From contig JBITNC010000001.1 in NCBI GenBank assembly GCA_050084985.1, positions 196,044,001 through 196,108,000 on the forward strand: 64,000 bases of DNA, given 5' to 3'. Source of the stretch: Nageia nagi (lineage: Eukaryota; Pinophyta). The notes below the pieces were generated by a model, which did no database searches, had not been told where the DNA came from, and saw only the letters and a program-made list of their open reading frames with translations. Numbering within the stretch: the first letter of the stretch is position 1; every line of letters starts with the position of its first letter. Below, one piece after another: positions 35,147 to 49,639 of this stretch. The position numbers and the translations under genes were made by a program.

Positions 35147-36000
35147 TATTAACACCCAAAAAGGATTTTTGATTTAAATAAATTACCTTTTTATATATTT
35201 GAAATAATTTATTTAAATTGTTAAATAAATGCTCTTTCCATGTGTACTCTCATCTACCTTTATGTTTTTTTTGTAACAGGTTAGCTCAACATCATAATAA
35301 GCCTGGTTAGCTCAACATCACAATAAGCCTAAGGAGGAGCCTTATAACTAGACCTATTGCCTATAAATGTGGAGGGGTTATGTGTGATCAAAGATATGAC
35401 ATGACATGACATGACATAATCCTAATTCCTTGATAGGTGAAAATATACTTGTTTTAATCTTGACTACTATTTCTAAATGTCACCTATCATATTTAGATTT
35501 TGTTATACTCTGAGATCTACATTACTATGATTTTTCTTCCCTTCATTATCAAGATTCAACATATTGAATATAGGATGATGAAATCAAGCTTGAATCCAAG
35601 GTATTATAGAAGGGTAGCCAAGTATGTTATCATTAGTTTTTTGGCTCTATAACTGGATTGAGGCCATTTTGATGGTTCTATATTTTAGAGAAGCTCATTG
35701 TTCTTCCTCTCTTAATTGAATATTTCATCCATTCATCATAATAGGTAAATAAAAGGTTTGTATATTGTGTTAATATAGTTTTGATAGGTTAAGGTCAATT
35801 TGATTATTATCATCTTTCATGTGATCAATTTCCTATTTTCATAGTTAATTAGAGAATTTAATTATTATGTAAATAACTATGATAATTATTATTTCAGTTA
35901 TAACATAGATAAAGGCATTGATTGATACTAAAAAATATGATGTAAAGCCCATTATCATAAACTAGGATCTTATTTCTAATGAATACTTGGAAAAATAGAA
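35147..36000 (+). repeat. 3' LTR of element D (right end not determined)
   Basis: The left edge is set by the PPT. It starts TATTAACACC, so the terminal TG is TA, as in the 3' LTRs of A and C. A TATA-like GCCTATAAATG lies near 35360. I found no second copy in the window, so the right end is a guess. Confidence 0.5.
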
Positions 36001-39000
36001 TTTGGGAACATGGGAGCAAACCTTAAATATGGACTATTCCATTATGAAGATTGATGCATATGTTAAACTAGGATTCATGATACTAGGCTACATTTATGCA
36101 GGAGATAACATAAATTATAGCTAAATTTCATAAGCTCTAAACATTAGGAATTTTGATTTTATGGGTTGATTGAAGTCCACTAATTGAGAAATAGATCTAG
36201 TAAAGTGTGTAAGATCTTGTAAAATATTCTTTTGAATTTTATTCTTAGCCAAAGTAGTTTAATTTGCTAAGGATTTAGGTAAGGAGCATAGTAATATTTA
36301 TTTCTCTATTATAAATAATATGATCATAATACATAGGTATATGGAAAAGTTTGAAAAATATATTGGGTCTGACCAAGAATGGGCTAATGTAAAAGTCATT
36401 ATTCTCAAGGACCAAACTGATAGTCAAGGCTAGTATGTTTCTAATTTTGTTAAGTACTAGTCTAGGTTCTAAATTTTATTACTACAAATCCTCATGAGTT
36501 TCTAGAATGTAGACATATTTTTATACATATTATCATAAATATAAATCAAAATAATATATTTTCTAGGCTCTCAATTCTATATATGTTATGTTTGTGTATA
36601 TGAATTCATTTATTTGATTAAAGATAGTTTACCTTTCTCAAATCAATTATCAATGTATATTTCATAAGTTTACTTAGTGTGTATTTCCATGTTAAGGTTA
36701 TGATATCCATTATCCACACCTATTTTTTTATATTTAGAATGTATATTTTCTTCTAGTTTTTATTTATTTACAACTTTAAATAGAAATAAGGTATATCTGC
36801 ACCTCAGGCTATGTGCAATCATCAACATCAAATCCTCTCCCTTATGTGAAGATATTAAGGCTCTTTCACATACAAAATATGCAAATGTTTAGTCCAAAGA
36901 AACATGACATCACCAAGAAAAATTTGAACCATGGAATGAGCATTTAGGCTTTTTATTAAGGTAAATATGCAATCCATTAAATTTTGATGTCACTATAATA
37001 AATTTGAGCCTCATATAAAGCAAAAAGGAATCATATTCATAATTTGGTAGATGATGACATCATAAAGCTAATTTTGCACCCCAAATAACTATTTTAAGAG
37101 CCTAAAATTGTACTAAGAAGAGCATAACATAATTCAATTCTATACTAGATCTAAAATTATATAAAAAAACATAAATCACCTCCTTCCAAGGTATTGCTAT
37201 GTATCTCAAGAAACCAACTCTACACCCTAAATGTGTTGGCATCATCTAGACAAACCCCACACCCTAGATTCTTTATAGAATATACATAAATATCTTCAAT
37301 TATACCCCAAATGAATGTAGATATTATCAAATGAACTACATATTAAGTCAACAATATAATATTAACTCCTTAGCTACCTCAATCTAACATTTATTCATAG
37401 ATTCAAACTTATCATCCTAATATTGAAGCAAAAAACATTATTGACCAACTGACTTACTCAAAATTGATTTATTGAAATGATCATTAGGGAATGGATTAAG
37501 GTAATTACTTATTGAGATATATTTTTTCCAATAATATAATCACAAAAGGAATATGAAGGCTACTAGGCACTCTACAATAACTATAAGGTGAATTAGATCA
37601 AGGAAAATTCTAGTTGGAGACATCAAGTTTGAACATATCAACCCCTAGTTCTAATTGAATATCAATTAAAAACATTATAATTAAGGAAATTTATTTCCCA
37701 TCACCTCAAATAATGACTCAAAATAGAGAGTATAGTTGTAGAACTAGAAGATAGAACACTTTTCTTCATTTTGTAACTTTGGATCAATCTAATCTTGCAA
37801 GTATTAGATTCTTAATCGTAGATATATGTAATTATATATCAAAATAGTTTTATATTTTATTTACAATCAATGATATATTACAACTCATGTTTTATAATTA
37901 ATTTAGTAGATAAGTAATCCATATGGATCTTGTAAATATTTCCTATAAATACAAGTGACCTGTATTGAATAAAAGGTCAAATATTTGTGGGAAATATTTC
38001 CCTTTGAATATTTGCTATTTATATTTTGGGATGATGAGCTCATATTATTTTCCCTATTAGACTATGTATGAAAAATTTGTTCTTATAGGGTTGTTGATAA
38101 TAGTGTGTATCTGCAAGGAAAGAATTCATTTATGGATTTGATTGAGGTTATTAGGTATTGTAGTCATTTTACTAGTATGAATAGTTAAGACTACCTATGA
38201 TTATAAAATTTAGACATTATTCATACCAAAGGATCATAAACCCTTTGATGTTTGTGATGGTACTAGCTCACCTTATTTAAAACCCAACTACTTCTATTGC
38301 TATTCTTTCTAACCGTACCCATTTCTATTTCTATCTTTTATATCCTTCAAAGGTGTCAACCTTCATATTAGAGATCATTTTATAACAAGTTTCTATCTTA
38401 TATCAAGGAATTTTGAATAATTGCAAGTTACTTATTACCTTAGCTTAATCAATAATAACATTGTCATTGAAGGTATAAATAATATTAAATTAATATTAGG
38501 ATGGAATCTCTATATGATTACATATGACTATATTTCCAAACTTTCTAAGAAAACCCAAAAACTAATTGACTAATAGAAAAGTAGTCTAAACTCATCCATT
38601 TCCAATGCTTAAAACACTAAGAAAATAACTAAGAAATATGAAGTACTAGAAAATGTGGATATTCATAAGGTCCAATTAGATTTTCAATTTGAAAAAACCC
38701 TATCCAAAATGAAAAGGTAGCAGGTTCAATTAAAGGAAAGCAATAATGAGACACAGATTGAATTTGAAATGAAATTTGAGATGGAGAAATAGGGCAAAAT
38801 CAATCTTACTTTGAGAGCTTCATATATAATTCTTTGAATCTCATATGGATAATAACCATCTAGGAAAGTTACTTAAGGGAAATCTAGTTAAGAAAAGGAA
38901 AGGGAAACCTAGTCAAAACTAATCCAAATGCATATGAGCATAATAAGATAATAGAGCATACCACCTTTACTTATTTAGGGTTACCATTGAACACCACCTA

Positions 39001-40309
39001 TGACATTAATAGTTGAAGAGGGAAGTAATTAGGTATCCTTAAAGGGATACTTTCAATATATGATGGGGGTGCTATAAATAAAATATATAACAAAGGAAGT
39101 TAAAATACAAGTGGAGACCAAGAATAACACAACTAGTATATTGAAAAATACCAAAAATACTACCTTTGCATCACCAACCAATAGTATACCTATAAATTTC
39201 ATCTCCATCATTACTAATCCATTTTCTTCTTTTAGTTCCAAAACCCCTTTCACCATACCATCAAACCCAACCATTATGGTGATAAATACTTCTTCAAGTA
39301 TCATTATTTAAAAAATACCATAATCATCCCAAGCAAATTCTATCAAATCTAGGATCATCCATACTATTAAGCCCAACACCCCATACCAAGTCAATCCCAC
39401 AAATTTAGTGAACCCACCTACATTACCTACCCCATTGACTTGGAGATAACACATTCTAAACTATATTAAACTTTTTTATGTTCCATTACTATCCATAATT
39501 ATAGGTTAACTAGTACCAAACCATTGGTAACAATACCTCAATCCCCACATAGTATTCATGAATGAACTATTCACATTAAAAAGAGATATCAACAACACCT
39601 TTTCCTAATACTTCATCCACACTTAAACCCAAATAGAAATGCTCCATTGTAAAATCTATGAAGTTGTGAGGCTTCTCCATAATTAATTCTCTAAATTTTA
39701 CATTGCCCCAAATGCATACATTGGAGACATTCTTGTTTCCTTAACCTAAAAATTTGTCTCCAATACACTATAATATCCAAAGCACCTCACCCTATTGAAA
39801 CTATTTTAGAGAAACTCCCAAAATTTATCATTGACCCTATCTAGACCTTGAAGAGGAACCTTGGGTTAGCGACTAAGGAATTGTTAGAGGAAATGCAAAA
39901 TTTAAAGGTAAAGAGTAACCAATATAAGGGAAAATTCACATAGTAGATCAAATAATTAGACACTTTACAAGTTCATATATTAATGCAAACAAGAACACTA
40001 TCTACTAGCATGTACATACATGGAGGTTATTATCTAAAATAATGCCACCTCATAATAGCTTTAATAGATTGGATCTTAACTGCTAAGGATGTCAAATAGA
40101 GTATACTAAGGAAGAGAATGAACCAATGTGATGATTATGTAGCACATTTTTAAGTAACATCTATTGAAATCTACACACTTTTCCATATGAGGTGAAAGTT
40201 CTAAAGTAAAGAAAATGACTCCCATTAGTAAATAAATATGATCCATTCAATAAAAAAATTGGAATAGATAATATTGAAGCAATGAAATGTCAATACTACA
40301 AAGATAGTA
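36001..40309 (+). other. Unassigned region with two coiled-coil coding-like stretches
   Basis: No known domain. At about 38620-38820 the plus strand reads a heptad-like run (VQLDFQFEKTLSKMKR, then QIEFEMKFEMEK) with TAG at probable Trp or Gln. At 39111-39311 an open Ser/Thr/Asn/Pro-rich stretch follows. Near 39870-40200 another coiled-coil-like run leads into ALIDWILTAKDV, LRKRMNQCDDYVAHF and EIYTLFHMR. The order of coil, Ser/Pro-rich, coil, hydrophobic domain suggests one decayed protein of about 500-600 residues, perhaps of a transposon. I do not recognise the family. No LTR or PBS found. Confidence 0.35.
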
Positions 40310-43300
40310 TTTGATGACTACAATTAGTTTCATTCTAGATTTTCTTCAACTACTCATCGAATAGAAATTGACCTCTTGTACTTATGAATCCAAAGAAACT
40401 AATAGTATTGATGTAGTAGGAGAGAATTATTTTGTCCCTTAGTTGAAATTAAAAGAAGATGTTTGATGAATATCTTTGATAGAAAAGAAAAATTTTTGTT
40501 AAATATATATTTTTATTTTATTTTTTTGACCTAAAAGAGTGATTATTTGAAACTAGAAAAGATAGTTAAGAGAAAAAGAAATAAAACAAAGTATGAAAAT
40601 ATTGGCTAAAAATAATAAAGGAATAAGAATATTAGGAACATGTTAAATAAAAAAAGTGTAAAACCAATTAGTTTTAACCACTCAAAGTAACCATATACAA
40701 CTAATGATATTCTAAAATCAAATATATAAAAGGAGGACAAGACTCAATAAGATATTGGAGGCATACCTTTCACATGAAAATGATAAAAAGAGTTCATCAC
40801 TTGAAACTTTGCCACTAAAAACAACATGTAGGGCTACTTTTTCTATGTGTATTATTAACACTAGCATGAAGAAATATATTTTTTCCCTATTTAGAGGCAA
40901 GCTATGAAAACCTAATAAATTTCATGTACCTAGTGCAAAGTCTTATCATCCAATCAAGATATAGACATTGATATGCAAAAGCTTGGAGAATGTAAAGTAA
41001 TGTGGAAGAACTTACAATTGACCTAAACCTTCACTAATTGTTTTTCTCAAAAATAGTATAAAATGATATAGTAAACCTAAGCTTTATGCAATTACCTTAT
41101 GGGATTCCTCATATTTGTATGGATAGTGTAAGAGGAACAAACTTCCTTGGTAACAGATGATGGAATATACCAAAAGACACATAGATGCAAGGATGTGTAA
41201 TAACTTTAGTACTCAATATTATCCTTGAAAAATAAGTGGTATATGACTTTAGAATATTATTTATTAGGTGTAACCTACCCCAAAGTGATAACATAAAAGC
41301 TTAATTTTTGCAAACCCATAAACTATGGAAGAACAAAAAAATGTATTAAAAAAAAGGATGTCTAGCAATTTAAGAAAGATACTACATAGAGGGAAATGAA
41401 TTCTCTAAAATAATACCCTAAAACTAATTATCCCTATTACTATTTTGACTTTTGATATCAAAAATGGTTTTGAATAGCCCACTGATATTCAATGGAGAAT
41501 TATATTGGTATTGTATAAACAAAAAAGAATCAAAGCTAGGAGTTACAAGTTCTAGGAGATGATCTACTTATAACTATGAATGTCCAAAATATATTATTGG
41601 AAGAAGACTTTAAATTTGATTTATTTTGGAGTATTTTTCTCCTTTACAACCATACGAAATAAACTAGATCATTGCTTGAATACCTTATGAAAGGAACATT
41701 TTCTAGTACAATAATTATTTTATTACTAATTCATACATATTTTGGGTACCAACCCCCCATTGAGACTACAAATTTAGCAACCCAAAAGTTCCAATTTAGA
41801 AATGTGGTTCACAAGGTGGAGATAAGAACAAATTTAGGTAGATATTCATACCAACTCACTATACATCGATGGGAAACAATCCTAAGTTAAGCATTAGGTA
41901 TGAGCCTCTGTATAAGTTGGGAGGATGTTAGTAGGATAGAAATTCAAAGTAAATATATGTTAGCAATCAATGACTTAGTGATGGATGATGTAGTGAATAA
42001 ATAGTTTTTGGTGAGTAGTGATTAGTTTTTATGATAGGATGCCATTGCTGATAAATCAATCATCATCTAGTTTATCAAAGCACACCCTATTTCCCAAGGA
42101 ATATTTTAAGCCATAATAAATATTGAAAAGGGAATTCAATTAAGAGAGTAGTAGCAATATAAATTAATACTCATAGATCTAATAGTGATCAATGAATCCA
42201 AAAAATATATTATAAAATATTACAAAATATTATGAATAACTAGAAAAGGTACAGTTGAACACCTAATTCTTGTTATTAATAAAAAGGCTCCATATATATA
42301 ATTATATTTTTTTCTTTTACTTTGTATTTAATCTATATTAAAATAACATTTGGTATAAATAATAATTCTTTATCCTCATTTGCAGAATGCACCCATCAAC
42401 CATTATAGCAATCAAATAGAAAACCAATCAATAACCTATACTAAAAATATTATGTATCCTAACAAAAAAATGAGGTGTTCTCACTTAGTTTGGTTCATGT
42501 TATCTACGAGATGTTCCAAAGTGTTCATTATGCATGTGTATATTATATTATTACAAAAATGTATAATAATCTACACAACTTTGTAATGGTCTAGAAAAGT
42601 GGTAAAAGGGTTTCCCTTTTTTTATGTTACAATATTGTTAGGCCTATGAGCACATTCATGTTTGTTAGCCAAGAGAGATTCTTGTAGCAAGGACATTGGA
42701 TGATAATCCCCCTTAGTTTGCATGGGCCACATATGGAAAGATTATAAGGCTTCATAATAATGTGGGGCCATGGAAAAAAGTTATGGATGGCTTTGTGGTT
42801 AGTAAGAACTAGTTTAAAAGTTTGCAAGTTTTTGTTTTGGTTTAGTTACGTATTAACATGCTAAATGGTTTTATTTAGATAGGTGATTTGACATAAAGGT
42901 CATATGTATACCTACCATATTACCCAATATATGCTAAGAGGATAATTGGGTTGGAAAATGACCTCATCCTATGTCTAAACAAGATAAAACTTTATTGAAC
43001 TATATAGATGTGAGCATGTGTTAAGATAATTTGGCAAAAAAAGGATGTTCTAGGAACATGTAATCTTATGGTATGGATGAGAAGGCATAGAGATATTGAC
43101 CATAAACACTATGATAGTCCACCTAAATGGAAGAAAGAATATGAGGCACCATAAGATAATAGCTCAAGGAATGATACATATGATGAGGGAGAGGAACCAA
43201 AAGATAGTCATCTGTTTGATTAGGCTTACCTATCTTAGTGCATTGATATTATACCAAATTCACTAGGGATATATGTAGCAAAGGCTCTTGAAAATGTAGA

Positions 43301-44975
43301 TAAGGGTGAGGCTAAGGAGTAAGAGGAGGAAGAGAAAGAAGAGGAAGAAGAAGGTGATGGTGATGAAGAGGGTAATTATGGTGAAGAGGAACAAAAAACC
43401 CATGCCAATATCACCAATGATGAGGGAAATGTGCCCTCACGTGATATACAAGGTGAATGGAGCCATCTTCCTAAGGATATTCCAATATCACAATACTAAC
43501 AAAAACTCAAGAATGAGCTAAGTATTCACACCTTTACCTACAAGTTATTTTTTTAACATATTGTATTATACTAACACATGCACTTATTTTTATAAGAGAT
43601 AAAAGAACTAGACCTATAATATGAGAAGGTAACCAAGAACAATATAGAATATGAAATTGTGGAACTTGAAATTTAAATTTAAACCAAGGATAAAGAGCTA
43701 GAGAGCTTGAAGGTGAAGGTGGCATAATTAGAGTAATCATAAGTAACACTTCATCAAATTCAAGAGATACAAAATAATAATAACTTCCTAGGGATGATGG
43801 ATCATCTCCTAGGTCATAGAAAGTAAATATATTATCTAATGAGGTAGAAAGGTTTATTGATAATACAACATATAGCTCTTGATTAACAAACTAGGGTAAA
43901 GAGACCCAATCTTACTAGGATAACTTCTAGGCCCAGGACCATTAGGATTCATCATGGTACTACTAGTAGGGCTAACATGGGGAGTTTATTTATATATGTA
44001 CTTAGTTTTTGTTAGCCTATAAGACACTATACACCATTTTTGGTATATATGAGATATATATTTATGTTTAAAAAAATTAATATATACATGTTTGTGTAAT
44101 TTTGTCTTAAGTATTATATTCATTAAAAAAAATGCCACTACATGTATGTGTGATTATTAGTTTATGATTATTTGCACTTATATTTATAACATTCATATTC
44201 TAAGCTATAAGGGATTACATTTTTCTTTTATTTAAAAAATCCTAAGGGATACCAATGCTGGTGCTAGGGATTTTGAAGATGAAGGTTCCAAACCTTATCT
44301 GGTTCACTTGAACTTACTAAATATACTTTAAATTTTATAGAATCAACCATGCATTACCAAATAAGAATCAACATGTATTATTTAGAAAAATATGTTCATT
44401 TGGTCTAAAGTGCACATGTTATTTATATGAAATGTGACTTGTTTTCTAAAATGACTTAGTAAGCTTACTAGACCCAAAAAGTAAAGATTATTCACAAAAA
44501 ATGTTACAACTCCCAACATGAGAACTCATGTGGTAGATGGGAAATGAGCTTGATTATGGTATGTTTATCCATAATAGGTCATCCTATAGAAGTTTGCAAG
44601 AAACAAAATAATTAAGAAAAATTGAGTTAAGCTTACTAAGCAAAAAACCATAAATACATACAAGTTTGAGTTTCTCTTAATAAACCATGTTAAGTCTAAA
44701 CAAAATATAAAAAATCAACATTAGCAAGGGATGTGCAAGGTCAATTAACTATTCATTTTTTATGAAAATGCAATAAGGATAGCATACATATTGGTGTCAA
44801 TGGTAGGATTGAGGATAAAAAAGCATCACAAAGAAAAGAAAAACATCAAAGAATACCCCCATCGAGCATTGGTAACAAGAAATGAAAAAGGGGTCTACCA
44901 TTAAGGTTTGGAACAAATAAAAAAATAAGTAAATAAAGCAAAAAAATGCCTATACTATTATTCAAAGTTAAATGA
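40310..44975 (+). repeat. Unit 1 of a 4.65-kb tandem direct repeat
   Basis: Aligns along its length with 44976-49625. Landmarks: TTGACCTAAAAGAGTGATTA near 40526 and 45195; ATTGGAGGCATACCTT near 40756 and 45422; CAAAATATTATGA near 42221 and 46982 (approximate); AATCCTAAGGGA near 44249 and 48899. The offset varies from 4.64 to 4.76 kb because of indels. Both copies carry the same decayed coding remnants. Similarity looks like about 75-85% by eye, so the duplication is old. Confidence 0.8.
42630..43830 (+). pseudogene. Unrecognised acidic, coiled-coil protein remnant, copy 1
   Basis: Three coding-like blocks keep the same order in both 4.65-kb units. Block 1 (about 42690-42840) reads QGHWMIIPLSLH, MERL and LWMALWLVRTSLKVCKF. 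Block 2 (about 43290-43500) is strongly acidic (Glu/Asp/Gly run) and then reads HANITNDEGNVPSRDIQGEW and KDIPISQY. Block 3 (about 43600-43810) is a heptad-rich coil: IVELEIKIQTKDKELESLKV, then LHQIQEIQ. Blocks 2 and 3 are separated by a T-rich stretch ending in AG at about 43598 that looks like a small intron. TAG/TAA codons break it. Function unknown; it is probably a transposon protein. Confidence 0.4.
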
Positions 44976-47900
44976 AGTTAATTATGACTACATAAAGATT
45001 CATTCTAGAGTTGTCTTAGGCACTTGCATAATACAAACTAGCCCCTCATACTTTTCAATTAGGAGAAACTACTAGCACTAAAGTAGTAGGAGAGTATTAG
45101 TTTTTTCTTAGGTTGAAATGAAAAAAGGCTATGTGATAACTCTCTTTGATGTAAAAGAAACATTTTTGATAATGAATACTATAATTTATTTTTTGACCTA
45201 AAAGAGTGATTATTTGAAAATGACAAAGATAGTTAAGAGAAAAAAATAAAATAATGTATAAAAATATTGGACTAAAATAATAAAGAAAGGATTAAGAAGA
45301 TAAAAAACACATTTAATAAAAAATAATAAAATCAAATATTTACAACCATTCAAACTAACCACCTATAAGTAACGATAGTTCAAAACCAAAGATATAAAAG
45401 GAGGATAAGACTTAAGAAGAGATTGGAGGCATACCTTGCACTCGATAATGATAAAAGGGTCCATCACCTAAAACTCTATCACTACAACCAAGAAGAAGGG
45501 ATATTTTTCTATATGCAATATCAATACTATCATGAAGAAATATATTTCTTTCCATGTTCAAAGGTAAGGTATAAAACCTAATATTTTTCTCATACCTAGT
45601 GTGAAGTCTCATCATCTAGTCAATATATGGATAGTGATATGTAAAATATTGGAGAATGGAAAGTAATGGGGAATAGCTTACAATTCACCTAATATTTACC
45701 AATGGTTTACTAAAAAATAATATAATATGATATAGTAAACCTAATCTTTATGGCATGGCCTTATGGGGTTCCTTGAATTTGGATGAATTGTGTAAGAGGA
45801 ATTGACTTACTTGGTAATGAAATATGGATTAGACCATAAGATACATGGATGTATTGATGTGTAATAACTTTATTAGTTATCATTCTACTCAAAAAATAGG
45901 TGGTGTATGACTTTAAATTTTTTTTATAAAGCATAACCTACCCTAAAGTGATAATATAAAACCCTAATTTTGGCAAACTCAAAAAAGATGAAAGAATAGA
46001 AAAATGTATGAGAAGAAAATAATGTCTAACAAATTAATAATTATAATACATATAAGGAAACAAAATCACCAAAATAATACCCTAAAAATAATGATCCCTT
46101 ATTTTAGTTCAAATTTTGATATCAAAAATAGTTTTGAATTGTCCAACAATATTCAATGGAGAATTATGTTGGTACTATATAAACATAAAAGATCAAAAGC
46201 TTGGGAGTTACAAGTTCAAAGATATTATATACTTATAAAGGTGAATTCCCATAATATTTTCTAGAGAGAAGAGTTTGAGTTTGATTTAATCTAAAATATT
46301 TATCTCCTTTAGCCTTGGAAAGCTCCCCTAATACTCATGGACTACACCACCTACATATTATTTTAGAATAATTTTGAAATTATGCCTCTTCATTTCCTAG
46401 TAAAACCATATTAAATACAATGAATCGCTTCTTAAATACCTCATGAAAAGACCATTTTTTAGTACAATAATTATTTTCTAATCCATACATTTTTTAAGTA
46501 CCATCCCTAGAGATACTACAACTCTAGCAAGCTAGAAGTGCTAATTTAGAAAGATAGTTCAGAAGGTGGAGATAAGAACAAATTCATGTAGATTTTTCTA
46601 CCAATTCACTATACATTGATGTGTGGTAATAATACATTGAGGCCAAGGGATGAGCCTCCATATAAGTTAGGGAGGATGTTAGTAGGAGAGAATTTTAAAG
46701 TAAAGAGACATTGATGATCAATGACATGGAAATGAATAGTTTTAGGTGAGTAATGATTAGTTTTTCTAATAAAAATCCCATCACCAACAAATCAATCATC
46801 ATCCAATTTAATAGTCATTATGAAATAGTATATTGAAGTATTTGCTTATTTCCTAAGGAATATTCTAAGCCATACTAAATACCAAAAAGGGAATTCAACT
46901 AAGAGAGTAGTAGAGAGATAAATTAATAATCATATATTAGACAATGATTAGTGAATCCAAGCAACATATTATAAAATATTATAAAACATTATGAGTCACA
47001 AGAAAAGGTGCAATTGTACACCTAATTCTTGTTATTAATAAAGAGGCCTCTTTTATAAAACATATTTTTATATTTTTCTTTACATTTATCTTATATTAAA
47101 ATGACATTTGGTATAAATAATAATCCTTTATTATCATTCCTAAAATGAACACACTTACCATTATAATGATCAAATAGAAAATTGATCCACAACCTATATC
47201 AACAATATTATGTATCTTAACAAAAATAATGAGGTGTACTCGTTTGGTTTTATAAATGTTATCTTTGACATGTACCAAGGTGTTCATTATGCATGGGTGC
47301 CTTATATTATAGCACAAATGTATAATTATATACACAACTTTGTAATGATCTAGAAAAGTGGTAAAAGGGTTGCCCATTTTTTTATGCTACAATGTTGGCC
47401 CATTGCACCAATGAGCACATTCATGTTTTTCATCTAAGAGAGATTATTGTATCAAGGACATAAAATGATAACCCCACTTTGTTTGCATAGGATAGGCATG
47501 GAAAGATTGTATGGATACATAATAGTGTGGATGAATGGAAAAACTTTATGGATGGCCTTATACCTAGTAAGAACTAGTTTGAACGTTTGCAAGTTTTTTG
47601 TTTGTTTTAGTTGTATACTGATATGCTAAATGGTTTTGTTTGGATAGATGAATGATTTATATATACATAAAATATGTATCCCTACCATATTAGCTAAATG
47701 ATACAAGATGATAGTTTGGTTGGAAAAGGACCTCATGTTATCTCCAAACCAAATAAGAAAAATATTTGTTGAACCATATAGACATGAACACAAGTTGAGA
47801 CAATTTGGAAAAGGAAAGGGTCTTCTAGAAATATGTAATCTTATGGTATGTATAAGGGGTAATAGAGCTCATGACCTTTAACACTATTAGAGTCCACCTA

Positions 47901-49625
47901 AATGGAAGAAGGAATGGGAAACACCATAAGCTAATGGCTCAAGGAGTGATACAAGTGGTGAGGGGTAGCAACCACAAGATAGTCCTTCATTTAACTAGGC
48001 TTACCTATCTTGATGGGTTAGGGTTAGACAAAAATAACTAGGGATATATACACCAAAGGCTATTATTAGAGGTAGTTGAGGATGAGGCTATGGAGGAAGA
48101 AATAAGAAGGTGATGGTGATAAGGAGGTTCATTATGATAAAGAGGAAGAAAAAACCAATGCAAATATCTTTGATGATGAGGAAAATGTGCACCCACATGA
48201 TACATAAGGTGGATGGGATCATATTCATAAGGATATTTAAATCTCATAGTACCAAAAATAACTTGATAATGAGCTAATTATCCATACCTTTACTTTAAAG
48301 TTAGTTTTTTAACATATTTGCACTTATTTTTATATTAGGTAAAACAAATTAGACCTAGAGGCTCTAAACAAAGCCAAGAAAAATTGAAAAAAAAAAAGAT
48401 GAAATTATGGAACTCAAAATTGAAATTTCAACCAAGGATGAGGATATAGATACCCTAAATATGAAGGTGGCATAATTGGATAAAACATAAGCAACACTTC
48501 ATCAAATTCAAGAGATATAAAATATTTATTACTTTCTATGGATGATGGATAATATCCTAGATTATATGAAGTAAATAGAGTATCTAATGAGTGATAAAGG
48601 CTTATTCCAAATACAACTTGTAGCTCTTGAGGAGAAAACTAAGGTAAAGAGACCCAATCTTACCATGCTAAGTTCTAGTTATTATTTTCTTATAAGACAC
48701 ATTGTATACCATTTTTGGTATATATGTGAAATATATTTATATTTGTAAAATTTGGTATATGCATGTTTGTACTTTTATTTATATTTGTAAAATACATGCA
48801 TGCGTGATGATTTAGTTTATGATTATATGCACTTATATTTATAAGAATAAAATTTTAGGCTATAAGGAATCATATTTTTATTTAATTTAAAAAAAAAAAT
48901 CCTAAGGGAGACCACTATTAGCACTAGGGATTCTGAGGATCAAGGTGCTAGACTTTATCTGGTTCACATGGAATTACTGAATGGAGTCTAAATTTTATAT
49001 AATTAACCATGGATTACCAAATAAGAAACATGTGTTATTTGGAAAAATATGTTATTTTGGTCTAAAGTGCACATGTTTTTTATATGTAATATGACTTATT
49101 ACCTAAAATGACCTACTAGGATTACTAGACCCAAAAAGTAAAGATTGTTCATAAAAAGTGTTATGAATCCCAACATAGGCATTGGTGTGGTATGTGGGAA
49201 ATATCATTGATTATGATGTGTTTTCCTCTAATAGGTTATAATAAATAAGTTTGGAAGAAAAAAAAATATAATTAAGAAAAATTAGGTTAAGCTTACTAAG
49301 AAAAAAATCATCAACACATACAAGTCCAAATTTTTCTTGATAAACTATGTTAAATCCAAATAAAAGGTGAAAAATCAACATTAGCAAGGGATATGCAAAG
49401 TCAATGACCTATTCATTTTTTTGAAAATGAAAAAATGGTTAGTATGCATGTTGGTATTAATTCTAGTGTAGAGGATAAAAGGGTGTCATAAAGAAAAGAA
49501 AAAAATTAAAGAATACCCTTAGTGAGCATTGTGTAACAAGAAATAAAAGAGGGATCCATCATTAATGTTAGGAACAAAGTAAACAAAGAAAATACATGCC
49601 TATACTTTTATTTAAAATAAAATTA
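44976..49625 (+). repeat. Unit 2 of the 4.65-kb tandem direct repeat
   Basis: Second copy. It begins at the segment GACTACATAAAGATTCATTC, equivalent to 40320, and ends near 49625 at the border with the gag remnant of element E. The end segment (CCTATACTTTTATTTAAA, near 49600) corresponds to 44950. Confidence 0.8.
47390..48560 (+). pseudogene. Unrecognised acidic, coiled-coil protein remnant, copy 2
   Basis: Block 1 is fully open at 47447-47629 (MYQGHKMITPLCLHR, LWMALYLVRTSLNVCKF), where copy 1 has stops. Block 2 lies at about 48070-48260 (acidic, then HPHDT, GGWDHIHKDI) and block 3 at about 48400-48520 (MELKIEISTKDEDIDTLNMK, ATLHQIQEIQ). A T-rich stretch ending TTAG at about 48339 separates blocks 2 and 3, as in copy 1. 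Residues that agree between copies while stops differ indicate a real ancestral protein. I cannot name it. Confidence 0.4.
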
Positions 49626-49639
49626 AGTTAATGATGACA

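Noticed and set aside
39053-39304. Minus-strand hydrophobic frame
   Set aside because: Antisense of a Ser/Thr/Asn-rich plus-strand stretch; no support for either as a working gene.
43306-43521. Lys/Arg-rich open frame that looks like a nuclear basic protein
   Set aside because: It is the shifted frame of a GAAGAGGAA-type run whose other frame gives the acidic block that is conserved between the two 4.65-kb units.
47096-47377. 93-codon minus-strand hydrophobic frame
   Set aside because: The equivalent place in the other 4.65-kb unit (42350-42630) is closed in this frame, and no motif is present.
40310-49625. The 4.65-kb direct repeats as giant LTRs
   Set aside because: They adjoin each other with no internal domain, PBS or PPT and contain coding remnants themselves.
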